In this document: positions 41,034 to 50,608 of the stretch, piece by piece
Position numbering within the stretch: position 1 is the stretch's first letter
Layout: every line of letters starts with the position of its first letter
Source of the DNA: JAUVXJ01 sp964433755
GTDB lineage: Bacteria; Chloroflexota; Anaerolineae; UBA7937; B3-Chlor
Direction of reading: 5' to 3'
Assembly (NCBI GenBank): GCA_964433755.1
Contig: CAYSSR010000001.1
Coordinates: 1,116,001 to 1,180,000, forward strand
Length of the DNA: 64,000 nucleotides
Notes under the pieces: model-generated
What the model was told of the DNA's origin: nothing
Database searches by the model: none
The model's input: only the letters and a program-made list of their open reading frames with translations
Program-made: the position numbers and the translations under genes

Positions 41034-43361
41034 ATGGCTATGACGAGGAGAAGAGGTTGCTTCAAGTGGGCGATTATCGTCCTTTGCTCGCTGGTCGCGC
41101 TGGCACTGGCTGTGCTGTGCCCACTGGCGTTCCTGTACGCACGTCAGCAAGAGCAGGCTGGCGTGGCATCTTCTCCGCTTACTGTCCTCGTCACCGCACC
41201 GGTTTCCGAGACGTCGGTTCCCGCGGATGGTTATCTCTCCGTCTCGGCCACTGCCTTGGGCAGCATCCCCATCGCACGCGTTGAGTTGTGGTTGGACGGC
41301 GAACTCAAAGAGACGCAGGCGAGCGGCCGGCCGGAGGGCGTATCTACCTTCTATGCCCACTTCGATTTGCCGGTGCCTGTGGGGGCCCACGTGCTCTTCG
41401 TGCGTGCTGTGAGTACTGGGGGCATCATCGGCCAGAGCCTGCCGGTGGGCGTCACAGGTATCCCGAAGATCGGTGTCAGCGAGGTGTTCCTGGCGGTCAC
41501 GGTAGAGGAGGGCCAGACCCTGGCGGACATCGCCACCGCCTACGACACTGAGCCAGACGTGCTGCGCGACTTGAACCCCGATCTGGGTACCCAAGAGCCG
41601 CCAGTCGGCGCGCCGATTCAAGTGCCGAAACCGCCGGATGACGAGGATGACGACGAGGAGGAAGAGCAACAGCCGACCCCTAGCGGCCAGGGGCCCTCGG
41701 CGATGGGTAGCACCCCAGTACCGATCCCCGATGTTCCCCCACTCACCGAGGACAAGGGTTTCCCGATTCTCGGCCTGGTGTATGAGGTTATTCCCTTCGC
41801 TGGGTCCACTCCACCTGCGGCACCCACAGACCTCAAGGGTCAGGTGGATGGCTGCGAGGTAATCCTGACCTGGAACGATAACGCCACCGATGAAACGCAC
41901 TACGATGTCTGGATGTCCTTGGGCATGCTCATGCCGCAGGTGGTGACCTCGCTCCAACCATCGCCCGATACGGGTCCAGCGTGGGTCAAGTTCTTTCCCG
42001 GGGAGGAGGGCTATCTGACTTTCTGGGTCGAGGCTGCCAATTCCACGGGCACGCAGCCCAGTAACGAGATCACGGTCCTCATCCCTGAGAATGCGGGGTG
42101 CGGCACGACGGTAACCGACTACCTGCGAGTCGAGGTCTTCGACATGACCCTCTCAGGCAGCTACGACAAGGTCTACTGCTACGCCTCCTACGAGGCTGCC
42201 CCTGAACAACGCATCCCTGCCGCCGCTGGGGCCTTCGTACAAGTGGGGGCGGGCAAGGCGGATTTCTCCGATGCAGCGGCGGGCCTCAAGTCCAGAATGG
42301 TTCCCGTGCCTACGGACGGCGCACTAGACATCGAGGGCAAGTGCTTGGGCTGGTCAGGCCAGACGCTGAACGATCTTGGTCCCTTCAGCGGCACATTCTC
42401 CCAGTACGAATGGGACGGCGCCAGGCGGACGCTGAAGAGCACCTCCTACGAGATCGAATTTGCCGTCAAGCCCTACACGGTGGGCGTGTGGTCCACGTTG
42501 GGGGCTTCCACTGGGATGTATGGCAACGAGGACCCCACGCTGCCGGCTCCTTACGATGTGAGCGTAGGGAACGCATCGTCCTCCTCGGGCCAGAGCGATT
42601 CTCGGGAACGGGCGCTCACCTGGAAATGGGCAGGCGATCCAAAGGAAATCAAGGGGTTCGCGGTCTTCCTGGACGGCATTCCCTACGGATACTACGATGG
42701 TCCCAACACCCGCCAAGCCACAGTTTACAGCCCCAATTACTGTGGCAAGAGTTTCGTCTGGCAGGTTCGCGCCGTGGCGGGTCCGGCCCAGTCACCCCTG
42801 AGCCCTCTGTTCTACGACAAACTGCCACAATGCAAGAGCTATGTGAGGGTCAAGTTCAATTGGATTAGCTTGCTCTGGACCAGGGATGGTTGGGCTGGCG
42901 ATTGTGATACCCTCTCTGTCTACTATCGTATCAGGGTCAATGGAGAAACAAAGGCCTTTTGGGGACCTCCATATTGGACTGGAGGATCAACCATATTCAC
43001 GGCGACGCGTGTGGGAACCTCTATGATATCTATGAAATGCGGCAAATACTTCTTCTCGGGAATGGGCTATGGATCCAATCCTGATGAGATTGTCCTTCCC
43101 ATCGAGGCAGAACCTTTCGAAGTCCTGATTAGCACCCGGTTCTACGACTACGATGACTGGAGTGGCAATGACAAGTTTGGCGACCATTCCGAGCTTCTTT
43201 GGTACTCTTCCCTTCAGGACGCCCAGCAGGACTTGGGATGCGGCAAGTCGTTCACCACTGATCGTGCGAAGACAGGCACTGCAACCTCTGTGCTGAACTA
43301 CAGCGTGTTCGTTTATCCCAATGAGTGCAGCGATGTTCCTCTGCACCTTCCTGGTGAATAG
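41034..43361 (+). CDS. Large surface protein with N-terminal anchor, LysM and Ig/Fn3-like domains
   Basis: A 775-aa protein (or from the ATG two codons later, which is better spaced from GGGAG). An N-terminal transmembrane helix (12-37) acts as anchor. Domains: Ig-like (50-142, VLVTAPVSETSVPADGYLSV), LysM (154-198, EEGQTLADIATAYDTEPDVL), an acidic low-complexity linker (201-213, DDEDDDEEEEQQ), Fn3-like (265-350), and several beta domains with conserved Cys/Trp. LysM domains bind peptidoglycan or chitin-like glycans, so the protein may bridge wall and environment. The last 40 residues (CGKSFTTDRAKTG...YPNECS) are duplicated in the fragment at 43408. No catalytic site recognised. Confidence 0.85.
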   Translation: MAMTRRRGCFKWAIIVLCSLVALALAVLCPLAFLYARQQEQAGVASSPLTVLVTAPVSETSVPADGYLSVSATALGSIPIARVELWLDGELKETQASGRPEGVSTFYAHFDLPVPVGAHVLFVRAVSTGGIIGQSLPVGVTGIPKIGVSEVFLAVTVEEGQTLADIATAYDTEPDVLRDLNPDLGTQEPPVGAPIQVPKPPDDEDDDEEEEQQPTPSGQGPSAMGSTPVPIPDVPPLTEDKGFPILGLVYEVIPFAGSTPPAAPTDLKGQVDGCEVILTWNDNATDETHYDVWMSLGMLMPQVVTSLQPSPDTGPAWVKFFPGEEGYLTFWVEAANSTGTQPSNEITVLIPENAGCGTTVTDYLRVEVFDMTLSGSYDKVYCYASYEAAPEQRIPAAAGAFVQVGAGKADFSDAAAGLKSRMVPVPTDGALDIEGKCLGWSGQTLNDLGPFSGTFSQYEWDGARRTLKSTSYEIEFAVKPYTVGVWSTLGASTGMYGNEDPTLPAPYDVSVGNASSSSGQSDSRERALTWKWAGDPKEIKGFAVFLDGIPYGYYDGPNTRQATVYSPNYCGKSFVWQVRAVAGPAQSPLSPLFYDKLPQCKSYVRVKFNWISLLWTRDGWAGDCDTLSVYYRIRVNGETKAFWGPPYWTGGSTIFTATRVGTSMISMKCGKYFFSGMGYGSNPDEIVLPIEAEPFEVLISTRFYDYDDWSGNDKFGDHSELLWYSSLQDAQQDLGCGKSFTTDRAKTGTATSVLNYSVFVYPNECSDVPLHLPGE

Positions 43362-43407
43362 GATGGCAGCAGAGACCATCGCATCCCCATTCCCTGATCT
43401 TTGGACC

Positions 43408-43563
43408 GACCGCACACCGCTAAGATGCGGGAAGCGGTTCACCGAGCGAGATTCGTCGGACGACGGCAGTTCGGGGATGACCTATACGCTAACCGTTTAT
43501 CCCAATGCGTGCGGGGCGGAAGAGCCTGCGTACCTCGGAAAGGACTGGGGGGTGCACCACTAG
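43408..43563 (+). pseudogene. Duplicated 3' tail of the preceding surface-protein gene
   Basis: The frame reads TPLRCGKRFTERDSSDDGSS followed by GMTYTLTVYPNACGAEEPAY. This matches the end of the 775-aa protein, LGCGKSFTTDRAKTGTATS followed by VLNYSVFVYPNECSDVPLHL. It begins about 45 nt after that gene's stop and has no credible start codon or ribosome-binding site of its own; an ATG at 43363 exists but is not well placed. Best read as a remnant of a partial duplication or of a second repeat domain cut off by a stop. Confidence 0.65.
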
Positions 43564-43699
43564 CGCCGGCCTGCCGGAGTGGTTCGCACCAGTCTCTGCC
43601 TGCACCGGTTCTCTCGGACAGGGCTCCAATCCCTGCCACGTGAGTCGCCTCAGTAGACGTTCCTACGAGGGCACAGGCATTGAGGCCACAAGCAGGGCA

Positions 43700-43894
43700 T
43701 CACTCCTCCCCTGGATGCTCCGCTTTGTAGATGATGTAGGTTGCGGCCCATCCTAGAACCGCACCCAGGATGACCGAGTGTCTGGCCAGTGGGTAGAAGA
43801 ACGCTTGGCAGACAACTGACGCCACGCCGGCCCCGAGACCGGTGGAGATGAAGAGCACGTACCATTTCTTCTGTATCCACTCTGCGAAGCTCAT
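43700..43894 (-). CDS. Small two-helix membrane protein (64 aa)
   Basis: The start is the ATG at 43894 (MSFAEWIQKKWYVLF) behind a perfect CAGGAGGAGG site; earlier in-frame ATGs overlap that site. Helices are predicted at about 10-35 (WYVLFISTGLGAGVASVVCQ) and 38-55 (HSVILGAVLGWAATYIIY), with a charged tail (KAEHPGEE). No family recognised. Lies at the end of a converging gene pair. Confidence 0.72.
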   Translation of the reverse strand: MSFAEWIQKKWYVLFISTGLGAGVASVVCQAFFYPLARHSVILGAVLGWAATYIIYKAEHPGEE

Positions 43895-44055
43895 CTCCTC
43901 CTCCTGATCCACGGACATCTCACAATGGCGCGGCCAAGGAGCGCTCGATCGACGCCCTGGCGTCAGCTCCCCGGCAGGCGTGGCGGACACACCTCTCGAC
44001 ACCCACGAGAGGCACGGTTTTGGTCCGTTGTGTGATAGCTGAGCTCTTCCTGTGT

Positions 44056-46986
44056 CTACGGTCTGGGCGGCAGTGACGTCTCGCTGAAGTCCGGATCGAT
44101 TTGCTGCTTGTCCCCCGGCGCATCTTCAGTGGTTATCGCTGCCAGGCTCGCCACCTTGAAGGCTGCGCTCGTATTGTTGTACTGCCCACCAACTATCTCG
44201 TGGGTCTCTCTCACCATACCATAGCTCGTGTCCGGATTATACGAATCGACCTGCGCGTAGATCGTAGCGCCTTCGGCCAGGGGCCAGGTGATTCCTTCCT
44301 CGGTCCACCAATAGTAGTCTCCGCGGGTGGTGAGGGTGAACTCGTCGCCCGGTTCCAGAGGCAGGGCCTGGCTGGACGGGTCATCCGGCGAATAGGTGCT
44401 TCCACTCCAGGTGATGCCCCAGACCGCACCCTGGCAGCCCAGCGTCCGCCAGGTATCGTTGTAGCGCGGCACGCGGGGTGGATCGACGTACAGGTCCACC
44501 CAGAACTCCGACTGCCAGTTGTCGGGCACGGGCGCGGTGCCCTGGTTGCGGATGGTGACCTCGACCTTGTTCTGCGTGGCGACGACTTGCTTCACCACCA
44601 GGTCGGGCGCTGATGGAGATGGTTCCCCGCCCACGGCCATCGGTAGGTAGTAGTGGGTCTTGGCCAACTCGGTGGTCACGGAGGCTGCATTGTCGTCGGT
44701 GTACGGCTCGCCGGGGGCCGCGGTGGCCTCCACGGTGTTAGCCAAGGAGGCGGTCACCAGCGCGTCGTCGCCCAAGTGGAGAGTGAGAGTGATGGTCTCG
44801 CGCGCCCCGGCTTCCAGGTCGCTGAGGTCCCAGTACACTTGGCCATCTCCCACCAGCGTCCCGTCTCCCCTGCTGTCCGATGCGTACGTAGCATAGTCAG
44901 GAAAGGTGTCGGTCAGGGTAACGCCGGTTGCTGGTTGGCCGCCGATGTTGGTACAGGTGATGAGATAGACCAGATCCTCGCCCGGTGTGGCCTCGCCGAT
45001 CAATTCCTTCTCCACCCACAGGTCGGCGGGACCACCCGTGGCTGCGTTCTTGAGGGTCAGGTAGGGCCGGAGAGGATCGAGGTTGCTGTCGGTCACGCTG
45101 AACCAATGGGAATGCTCGGTCTCCTCGTAGAAGGCCGCGAAGTCCATGTTCCAGGTCATCATGGGGCCCATCCACGGCCACTCCAGCCGGGCTTTGTGGT
45201 AGGCGCGAGCCAGATAGTGGGCCTGGTCCATCAGGGAGACCTTCGTCCAGTTGTACCCGTCGAGGTCGATCTCGCTGTCACGCAGCCAGCCCATCTCCGT
45301 GGCGAAGATCTGCTTGTCAGCACAGTAGTCGTCCAGGGTATCGCGCCACTCCAGAGCGCGGGAGAAGTAGTAGCCGTTGGGGTCGGAGGTGTCGTCGGGC
45401 GCGGAGGCAAAGCCCATGGGGTTGACGCCCAGCATGTCGAAGTACGCGCAGGCGCCTTCGTCGAGCATCGCTTGCAGGTAGGTGAGATCGCTAACGGCAA
45501 CGCCTGGGTCGCCGTTGGTCGGGGCCAGCCCCGCCGAGATGACCAGCGCGCTCGCGTCCGCTCCCTTGACCCCGTCATAGCCTGCCTGGAGCAAGGCGGT
45601 GTACTCGCTAGCGCTCGGCGACTCGCCTCCCCATTCCGAGGCCAGGTTGGGCTCGTTCCAGATCACATAGCCGTCGATCTTGGGAACGTAGCTCGTCTGG
45701 CCGTTGTAGTTACGCTCGCCCGTGGCTACCGCGGCGAGGAAGTCGCGCAGGTCATTCGGATCGCTCGGCGGTGCACTCTCGCTGGTGGCTGGGGCCCTGG
45801 CCCACTCGGGGGCCCGGTCTACCCGTACGATGAGCTTCAGGTTGTACCACCACGCTTTCCATATCGCGTCGTCCAGGTTGCGCCAGTAGTACTCTCCCTT
45901 TGCCGGCTCGGTCTCTGACCAGTCCAGGTAGTACAGCATCCACTCGAAGCCGCCATCACTCAGCAGCCGCATCGTCTCGTGGTCCACCGAGGCCACCGCC
46001 GCTCCGTAGTTCGTGGACTCGGGCTTCCACACATGGCGGTTCAGGTTGTTGTCGTAGTCGGCCTCGACTTCCGTGGTCGAGATCTCCACGACGTTTTCCA
46101 GCCAATCGTCGGGCTCCCAGTCGTCGGATATCCTGACCGTGACGTACAGCTCTTTGGTGCCGTCTATTGCCTGCCGGCAGTTCTGGCACCAAGTGAAAGG
46201 TTCCACCGAGGGACTCGTCCACACAACGGTGCTCCCCGAGATCTCCGTGGTGAAGTCCAGACTCTCGCTGGTGTCATCGGACACGTACGTCGTTCCGAGG
46301 GGCAACGTGTCGGTGATCCGTACGTCGTGGGCTACCGAGCCGCCGTCGTTGTGGTAGATGATCTGATAGGTGATCTCCTCCCCCGACTCGACTGTACCAG
46401 AGTAGAGCTTCTTGGTTACAGCCAGGTCGGGCTCGACCGGGCGCACGGACTCCCAGAGGGTGAACTCGTTGTTGTCGTAGTTGTCCTCGTAGCCGTCGCT
46501 CCGGATCGATATGACGTTGGCGACGGTGGAGCCCACCGGGGCGTCATCGTTCACGCGCACGGTGATGGACAACCACCCTCGTTCATAGGCCGTCAGATAG
46601 TTGTTGACCCAGACCACTTCGTCAGGACCGGCCTGAATCAGTGTGAAGCCAGGCTGAGTGCTGGTGACGTATGTCGTCCACGGAGGCAAGGTGTCTACGA
46701 CGTATATGTCATGTGCCGGGTAATTGGACCAATTCTCTGCGAAGATAACATACTTCACGTACTGGCCGGGTGCGAAAACCCCGCTCTCGACGTACTTCGT
46801 AACGGCGAGATCCGGAAGGGCCGCGCCCAGTGGCGATGCAAGGCTGGGCCGCGCCGCCGGCCCAAGCAGCAGAAGCGTCGCCAAGACGCAGGTCATCACG
46901 CCAGCAGAGAGCCAAACCGCCAGTCTCAACTTGCGGTGCATGTGTGCCCGCCGGTTCTCGGGCTGGACGGGCAGGTTTGTCCTCAT
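44056..46986 (-). CDS. Secreted glycoside hydrolase-like protein with DUF11 and CARDB domains
   Basis: A 976-aa exported protein with a signal peptide at about 17-52. Two DUF11 domains (58-180, PDLAVTKYVESGVFAPGQYV; 186-315, PDLAVTKKLYSGTVESGEEI) precede a TIM-barrel glycoside-hydrolase-like domain (about 325-655). Its acid/base candidate is E445 in VIWNEPNLASEW and its nucleophile candidate is E564 in IFATEMGWL, on strands 4 and 7 as in clan GH-A (GH5/GH39/GH53-like). A third DUF11 domain (about 660-770), a YYLPMAVGG linker and a CARDB-like domain (790-890) follow. It likely acts on extracellular polysaccharide. The start at 46986 has GGAGA upstream. Confidence 0.9.
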   Translation of the reverse strand: MRTNLPVQPENRRAHMHRKLRLAVWLSAGVMTCVLATLLLLGPAARPSLASPLGAALPDLAVTKYVESGVFAPGQYVKYVIFAENWSNYPAHDIYVVDTLPPWTTYVTSTQPGFTLIQAGPDEVVWVNNYLTAYERGWLSITVRVNDDAPVGSTVANVISIRSDGYEDNYDNNEFTLWESVRPVEPDLAVTKKLYSGTVESGEEITYQIIYHNDGGSVAHDVRITDTLPLGTTYVSDDTSESLDFTTEISGSTVVWTSPSVEPFTWCQNCRQAIDGTKELYVTVRISDDWEPDDWLENVVEISTTEVEADYDNNLNRHVWKPESTNYGAAVASVDHETMRLLSDGGFEWMLYYLDWSETEPAKGEYYWRNLDDAIWKAWWYNLKLIVRVDRAPEWARAPATSESAPPSDPNDLRDFLAAVATGERNYNGQTSYVPKIDGYVIWNEPNLASEWGGESPSASEYTALLQAGYDGVKGADASALVISAGLAPTNGDPGVAVSDLTYLQAMLDEGACAYFDMLGVNPMGFASAPDDTSDPNGYYFSRALEWRDTLDDYCADKQIFATEMGWLRDSEIDLDGYNWTKVSLMDQAHYLARAYHKARLEWPWMGPMMTWNMDFAAFYEETEHSHWFSVTDSNLDPLRPYLTLKNAATGGPADLWVEKELIGEATPGEDLVYLITCTNIGGQPATGVTLTDTFPDYATYASDSRGDGTLVGDGQVYWDLSDLEAGARETITLTLHLGDDALVTASLANTVEATAAPGEPYTDDNAASVTTELAKTHYYLPMAVGGEPSPSAPDLVVKQVVATQNKVEVTIRNQGTAPVPDNWQSEFWVDLYVDPPRVPRYNDTWRTLGCQGAVWGITWSGSTYSPDDPSSQALPLEPGDEFTLTTRGDYYWWTEEGITWPLAEGATIYAQVDSYNPDTSYGMVRETHEIVGGQYNNTSAAFKVASLAAITTEDAPGDKQQIDPDFSETSLPPRP

Positions 46987-47136
46987 CGTTCGTTTCTCCG
47001 TTACTTCGTGATAAGTGACCTCTGGTCGCTATCTAGGACCGTGTGGACGTTCGTGGTGCCGACTCGCGCCTGCGCAAGCAATCGGATGGGCATAGCCATC
47101 AGGCGGAAGCGCCCACAGTAGTTCTGTATCAGTCCT

Positions 47137-49479
47137 CTATGATACGACAGAGAGCGGTCCTATGACCACCTCGTCCTGGCCATCCGTAGTCAGCAAACGA
47201 GCGGAGTCTGTGACGCTCTGCACGGTCACCAGGAACTCGTAGTCGCCCACCGGGGCATTTGCCCCGAGGCTGAAGGCGTAGATGTCTGTTACGGATTCTC
47301 CGGCCCGCCAGGTGGAGGTCGGGGCCAGGCCATTCTGTGGCACACCGACACGCATGGCTGCCGGCATCCCATCTGGGTCCACGAGTTGCACAGAAACCAC
47401 GTAGGATTCTGGCGGGGGCTCCAACGCCACCCACACCAGGCGAAGGGCGATCACACCGCCCGGTTTAGCCCCAGACGAGAGTCCGGCCTCTTGCAGATTG
47501 ATCGACGGCTGGGCGTCCGGCCCCATGGTCACGTCCAGGGACTGTACCTCCCAGTCTGGCGTGTCGAAGTAGAACATCGCCTTCAAGGGTTCGGTCTCCT
47601 CGGGCGATCCAGGAGCTTCCAAGGTGGATGTGGCCACGCTGACCTCGTCCACCAACCCCCGGTGTTGAGAGGCCACGCTCTCCAGCGCACCCATCGCGGC
47701 CACCGATCCGCGTTCGATCACCCATACGGGCTGGGACAGGTCGGCCAGTGCTGATAGCCGATCCCTGGTCTCCTGACTCAGCGTATCGTTGGGCTCATAC
47801 ACTCCCAGGATCGGCGCCCTGCCCCCGTAGAGGTTCAAGAAGGTGGAGATGTATGGGTGGTCGTTGTTCCAGATCATCGTCCCTGGCGGCGAATAGGCGA
47901 TGATGGCATCCGCGACGCTGCGGTATCCTGCTGCTTCCACGCTCCTCGCCTGCCACAGGAAAGCATAGGTCATCAGCGCCAGCAAGACGGCGACCCACCG
48001 GGGACTGGCTGCCCATGCTCTCCCGTTCAGCCCGGGCACGCGCATGCTGCGGCCCGAGGCTATCAAGAGACCGCCGAGCACCCCCACGGTGGCCAGGGCC
48101 AACGCCAGCATCGCCAGCGCCAGGTGGAGTCGCCCTCCAGCCATCCAGACCACGTCGAGGGTCTGCCATTCACCCAGCCGTAGGACTCCTGGGATCTGCG
48201 CATACTGTGGATCGAAGAACGTGCGCGGGTCGAAGAGCGGCAGACCACTCTGGAGGAGCGCCTCTTGATGCTGGTCGAAATCCCAAGCTACCCCAACCAG
48301 GTTCACCCCGACTCCTAACGCAGCCAGGGAACCGAAGAGGCGCGGCCAACGAGCGGCCGCTGGGACCGCCAGGAGGCCCAGCAGCGGCAGTACTGGCACC
48401 AGGAAACGAGGGCCCCAGCAGTAGCCGCCGTGCCAGAGAAACCACTTTCCGTAGAGCACAAGGTAGAGCATGCAGGAAAGCGCGCCAGTCGCTGCGGTCA
48501 ACCCGGACAGACGCCACGCCCGCGGCAGGGCTGCCACGATCAACACGAGCCACGGGACGTACCAGATCAGACCACGCCCGGGGCTCACGGACAGGCCCGC
48601 CAGCCCCTGCCACCAGACGGCCGAGAACGATTCCTCAGGCAGATAGCCGGTGATAAGCGGGCTGCCGAAACGCGCCCAGTTGTACCAGAGGGTCAGCCCG
48701 CCCGCGATGACGAGCGGCAGGGCAAGGAGCGTGAGGAGCTGTAGGAGTTGCCGCGTAAGCGCCAGCCCGTAGCGCCGCCAGATCAGGACAAGCAAGGCCA
48801 GGACGAAGACCGGGAGCAGAATCGCGTGGGCCAGCCGAGCGAGCACCCCCAGGCCAAGCCAACAACCGAGACCTAGCGCGGCCGCCAGTTCGCCGCGGCT
48901 CTTGGCCTCTGCGCCAGAGAAAGCGATCAGACGCTCCATGGCCCCGATGGTGCAGAGCGCGGTCAGGGGCTCGCTGAAGAAGGTCTTGCTGTAGGGCCAG
49001 GCCAGGCTCCCCAGTCCCCAGGCCAGGCTAGCCGAGACAACCGCCACCCGAGGCAAGCCCGGGAAGGCACGGCGGCCCACCAGATAGAGGAGAGCGCCGC
49101 CGGCCGCTGTCACCAGGGGCATCAGCAGGAGAGAGGTGTGAACGGGACCCAGACCCGGCAGGATCATCCCCGCCACAGTCATCGGCAGAGCCATCAGTGA
49201 GGTGCCAAGGCCCTTTCGTGAGTAGAGCAGGCCGTCTGGTCCGTACATCCCCTGCTGTAAACCCAGCCAGCGGACCTGCTCCGTGTCGAGTTGCCCGTAT
49301 CGAGCCAGGCTGTCCGCTACCGCATACATCGACAGCCCATCGCTGGAATGAAAGCTGCCGTTCCAGCACAGCATGATCAGGCCGAAGAGCGCCAGTGCTA
49401 CCCCCAAGGCTATCCGTCCATCCGACACACTCTTGGCTTCCATGTACGCCTGACCCAGTACGCTCGATGACGATGTCAC
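47137..49479 (-). CDS. GT-C family membrane glycosyltransferase with C-terminal soluble domain
   Basis: A 780-aa protein with about 12-13 hydrophobic segments in residues 22-500, then an extracytoplasmic region of about 270 aa. The first loop contains SFHSSDGLSMYAVADSLARY with acidic residues in the position used by dolichyl/polyprenyl-phosphate-sugar transferases. GRRAFPGLPRVAVVSASLAW, FFSEPLTALC and WGPRFLVPVLPLL are typical of PMT/GT39-like and ArnT-like enzymes. The C-terminal domain is beta-rich (YVVSVQLVDPDGMPAAMRVG). The start is a GTG at 49479 (or an ATG at 49443); a promoter lies at 49501-49530. It may glycosylate the surface proteins encoded nearby; this is inference. Confidence 0.87.
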   Translation of the reverse strand: MTSSSSVLGQAYMEAKSVSDGRIALGVALALFGLIMLCWNGSFHSSDGLSMYAVADSLARYGQLDTEQVRWLGLQQGMYGPDGLLYSRKGLGTSLMALPMTVAGMILPGLGPVHTSLLLMPLVTAAGGALLYLVGRRAFPGLPRVAVVSASLAWGLGSLAWPYSKTFFSEPLTALCTIGAMERLIAFSGAEAKSRGELAAALGLGCWLGLGVLARLAHAILLPVFVLALLVLIWRRYGLALTRQLLQLLTLLALPLVIAGGLTLWYNWARFGSPLITGYLPEESFSAVWWQGLAGLSVSPGRGLIWYVPWLVLIVAALPRAWRLSGLTAATGALSCMLYLVLYGKWFLWHGGYCWGPRFLVPVLPLLGLLAVPAAARWPRLFGSLAALGVGVNLVGVAWDFDQHQEALLQSGLPLFDPRTFFDPQYAQIPGVLRLGEWQTLDVVWMAGGRLHLALAMLALALATVGVLGGLLIASGRSMRVPGLNGRAWAASPRWVAVLLALMTYAFLWQARSVEAAGYRSVADAIIAYSPPGTMIWNNDHPYISTFLNLYGGRAPILGVYEPNDTLSQETRDRLSALADLSQPVWVIERGSVAAMGALESVASQHRGLVDEVSVATSTLEAPGSPEETEPLKAMFYFDTPDWEVQSLDVTMGPDAQPSINLQEAGLSSGAKPGGVIALRLVWVALEPPPESYVVSVQLVDPDGMPAAMRVGVPQNGLAPTSTWRAGESVTDIYAFSLGANAPVGDYEFLVTVQSVTDSARLLTTDGQDEVVIGPLSVVS

Positions 49480-49500
49480 GGTTGGAGAGTGAAGATGTGG

Positions 49501-49530
49501 ATTGTATCACTTTCTGGAGATGCTGCGCAA
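49501..49530 (-). promoter_or_regulatory. Candidate promoter of the GT-C gene
   Basis: On the minus strand TTGCGC (49530-49525), an 18-nt spacer and TACAAT (49506-49501), with a predicted start about 15 nt before the GTG at 49479. It repeats the TTGCGC/TACAAT pairing seen at 574-602. Confidence 0.4.
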
Positions 49531-49770
49531 CCTGGATTGGGCATCTGGCACAGAGGTTGTGTATGACATTGAGGGCGTTAGGTGCTGGATTCAGTCCAGG
49601 GGACGGTTGGAAGCGTGGCGCGTGCTGGTCAGCGACCTACCGGCGAGCAGCAGTGGGAGAGGAAGCTGGATGGACGTTCGGTGGCCTTGTGCGGAGGGGG
49701 CTGATAGAGTGCTGGCGTCCCCAGAACAGGTTTCCGGGAGCCTGTACAGGATCCAACATATCGCACAGGC

Positions 49771-50454
49771 CTACGCTGGCCTCCAACGGTGGCCGCAAAC
49801 CGAGCATCTCCAGCGCCGTCTGAAGAAGGGAAGGGCCACTCCGAGGAACAGCCAGGACGCGAACACCAGCCGCAGGTTGTATCTCTCGTACCGTGTCAGC
49901 GCCGAGCCGCACTTCGGACAGCGCGGCTGATCCTCATCCACGCACATCAACTCGGGGGGCAGCTCCTTCAGGACATACTTCGCCTTGAGAACGTCTGAGT
50001 CGCGCACCAGCAACCTGACCCTGCCGATCGCGTAGCAGTAGGTCCAGTCCAGATTCACGATGTACTCATCGGCCACCAACGACCAGATGCCTTCGCTCTC
50101 GAGCTTGCTCTTGGGGACGTACGCGTTCATGGGAAAAGTGAACTTGGCGATGGTCACCAGTTCGTGTCTGATGCCTGCCTCTCGCTCCAGCTCCCACAGG
50201 TTGCGGATGGCTTCGTCGAAAGCCGGGTCCAGGCTGATGGCCCTTTCGTAGGCCATCGCTGCCTCTCCGGGGCGATCGAGCTCTTCCAGAACCATGCCCC
50301 TGAGGTTGTAGGCATCGGCACACGATGGGTCGAGTTCGATGGTCGCGTCACACTCCGCTAGCGCCATCTTCCATCGACCCTCTGTCTCATACAAGCACGC
50401 CTGCTCGAAATGGGCCTCGGCGCTATCGTACGGGTCGCCGTTCCGTGTCTCCAA
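49771..50454 (-). CDS. TPR - DUF2007 - zinc-ribbon protein
   Basis: A 227-aa soluble protein with an unusual three-part layout. Residues 10-90 hold two TPR units (AEAHFEQACLYETEGRWKMA, ADAYNLRGMVLEELDRPGEA). Residues 95-165 match the DUF2007 putative signal-transducing domain (ELVTIAKFTFPMNAYVPKSK ... VLKAKYVL). Residues 175-225 form a C-terminal zinc ribbon with CPKC and CSVC pairs, with a hydrophobic stretch (LVFASWLFLGVALPFF) between them, so the ribbon may be membrane-tethered. The start is a TTG at 50454. No partner known. It lies at the 3' end of the glycosyltransferase run but is separated from it by 150 nt. Confidence 0.85.
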   Translation of the reverse strand: METRNGDPYDSAEAHFEQACLYETEGRWKMALAECDATIELDPSCADAYNLRGMVLEELDRPGEAAMAYERAISLDPAFDEAIRNLWELEREAGIRHELVTIAKFTFPMNAYVPKSKLESEGIWSLVADEYIVNLDWTYCYAIGRVRLLVRDSDVLKAKYVLKELPPELMCVDEDQPRCPKCGSALTRYERYNLRLVFASWLFLGVALPFFRRRWRCSVCGHRWRPA

Positions 50455-50608
50455 TGACCCTGCCCTCGAGAGACATCTCTGCGCTTGCCTGGCGTGGAGT
50501 CAGGTCCCTGCAAACCATGGCCGACTCATGCATCCTCGATAGCTTGCGGTCTGGGCGGCATCCCCCGCCCTGCCAGCCCAGGCGTCTACGTCGACTGCGC
50601 CGCGATCA

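Noticed and set aside
40911..41957. 348-codon minus-strand frame opposite the LysM protein
   Set aside because: Antisense shadow; the plus-strand LysM and Ig motifs are clear.
44653..47121. Long plus-strand open frames (421 and 380 codons) opposite the GH/DUF11 gene
   Set aside because: Antisense to a well-supported 976-aa protein with signal peptide and domain motifs. Gly/Val/Arg-rich shadow frames.
49502..49930. 142-codon plus-strand frame between the GT-C gene and the TPR gene
   Set aside because: The 3' half is antisense to the TPR/DUF2007/zinc-ribbon protein and there is no ribosome-binding site; the first 80 codons show no recognisable motif.
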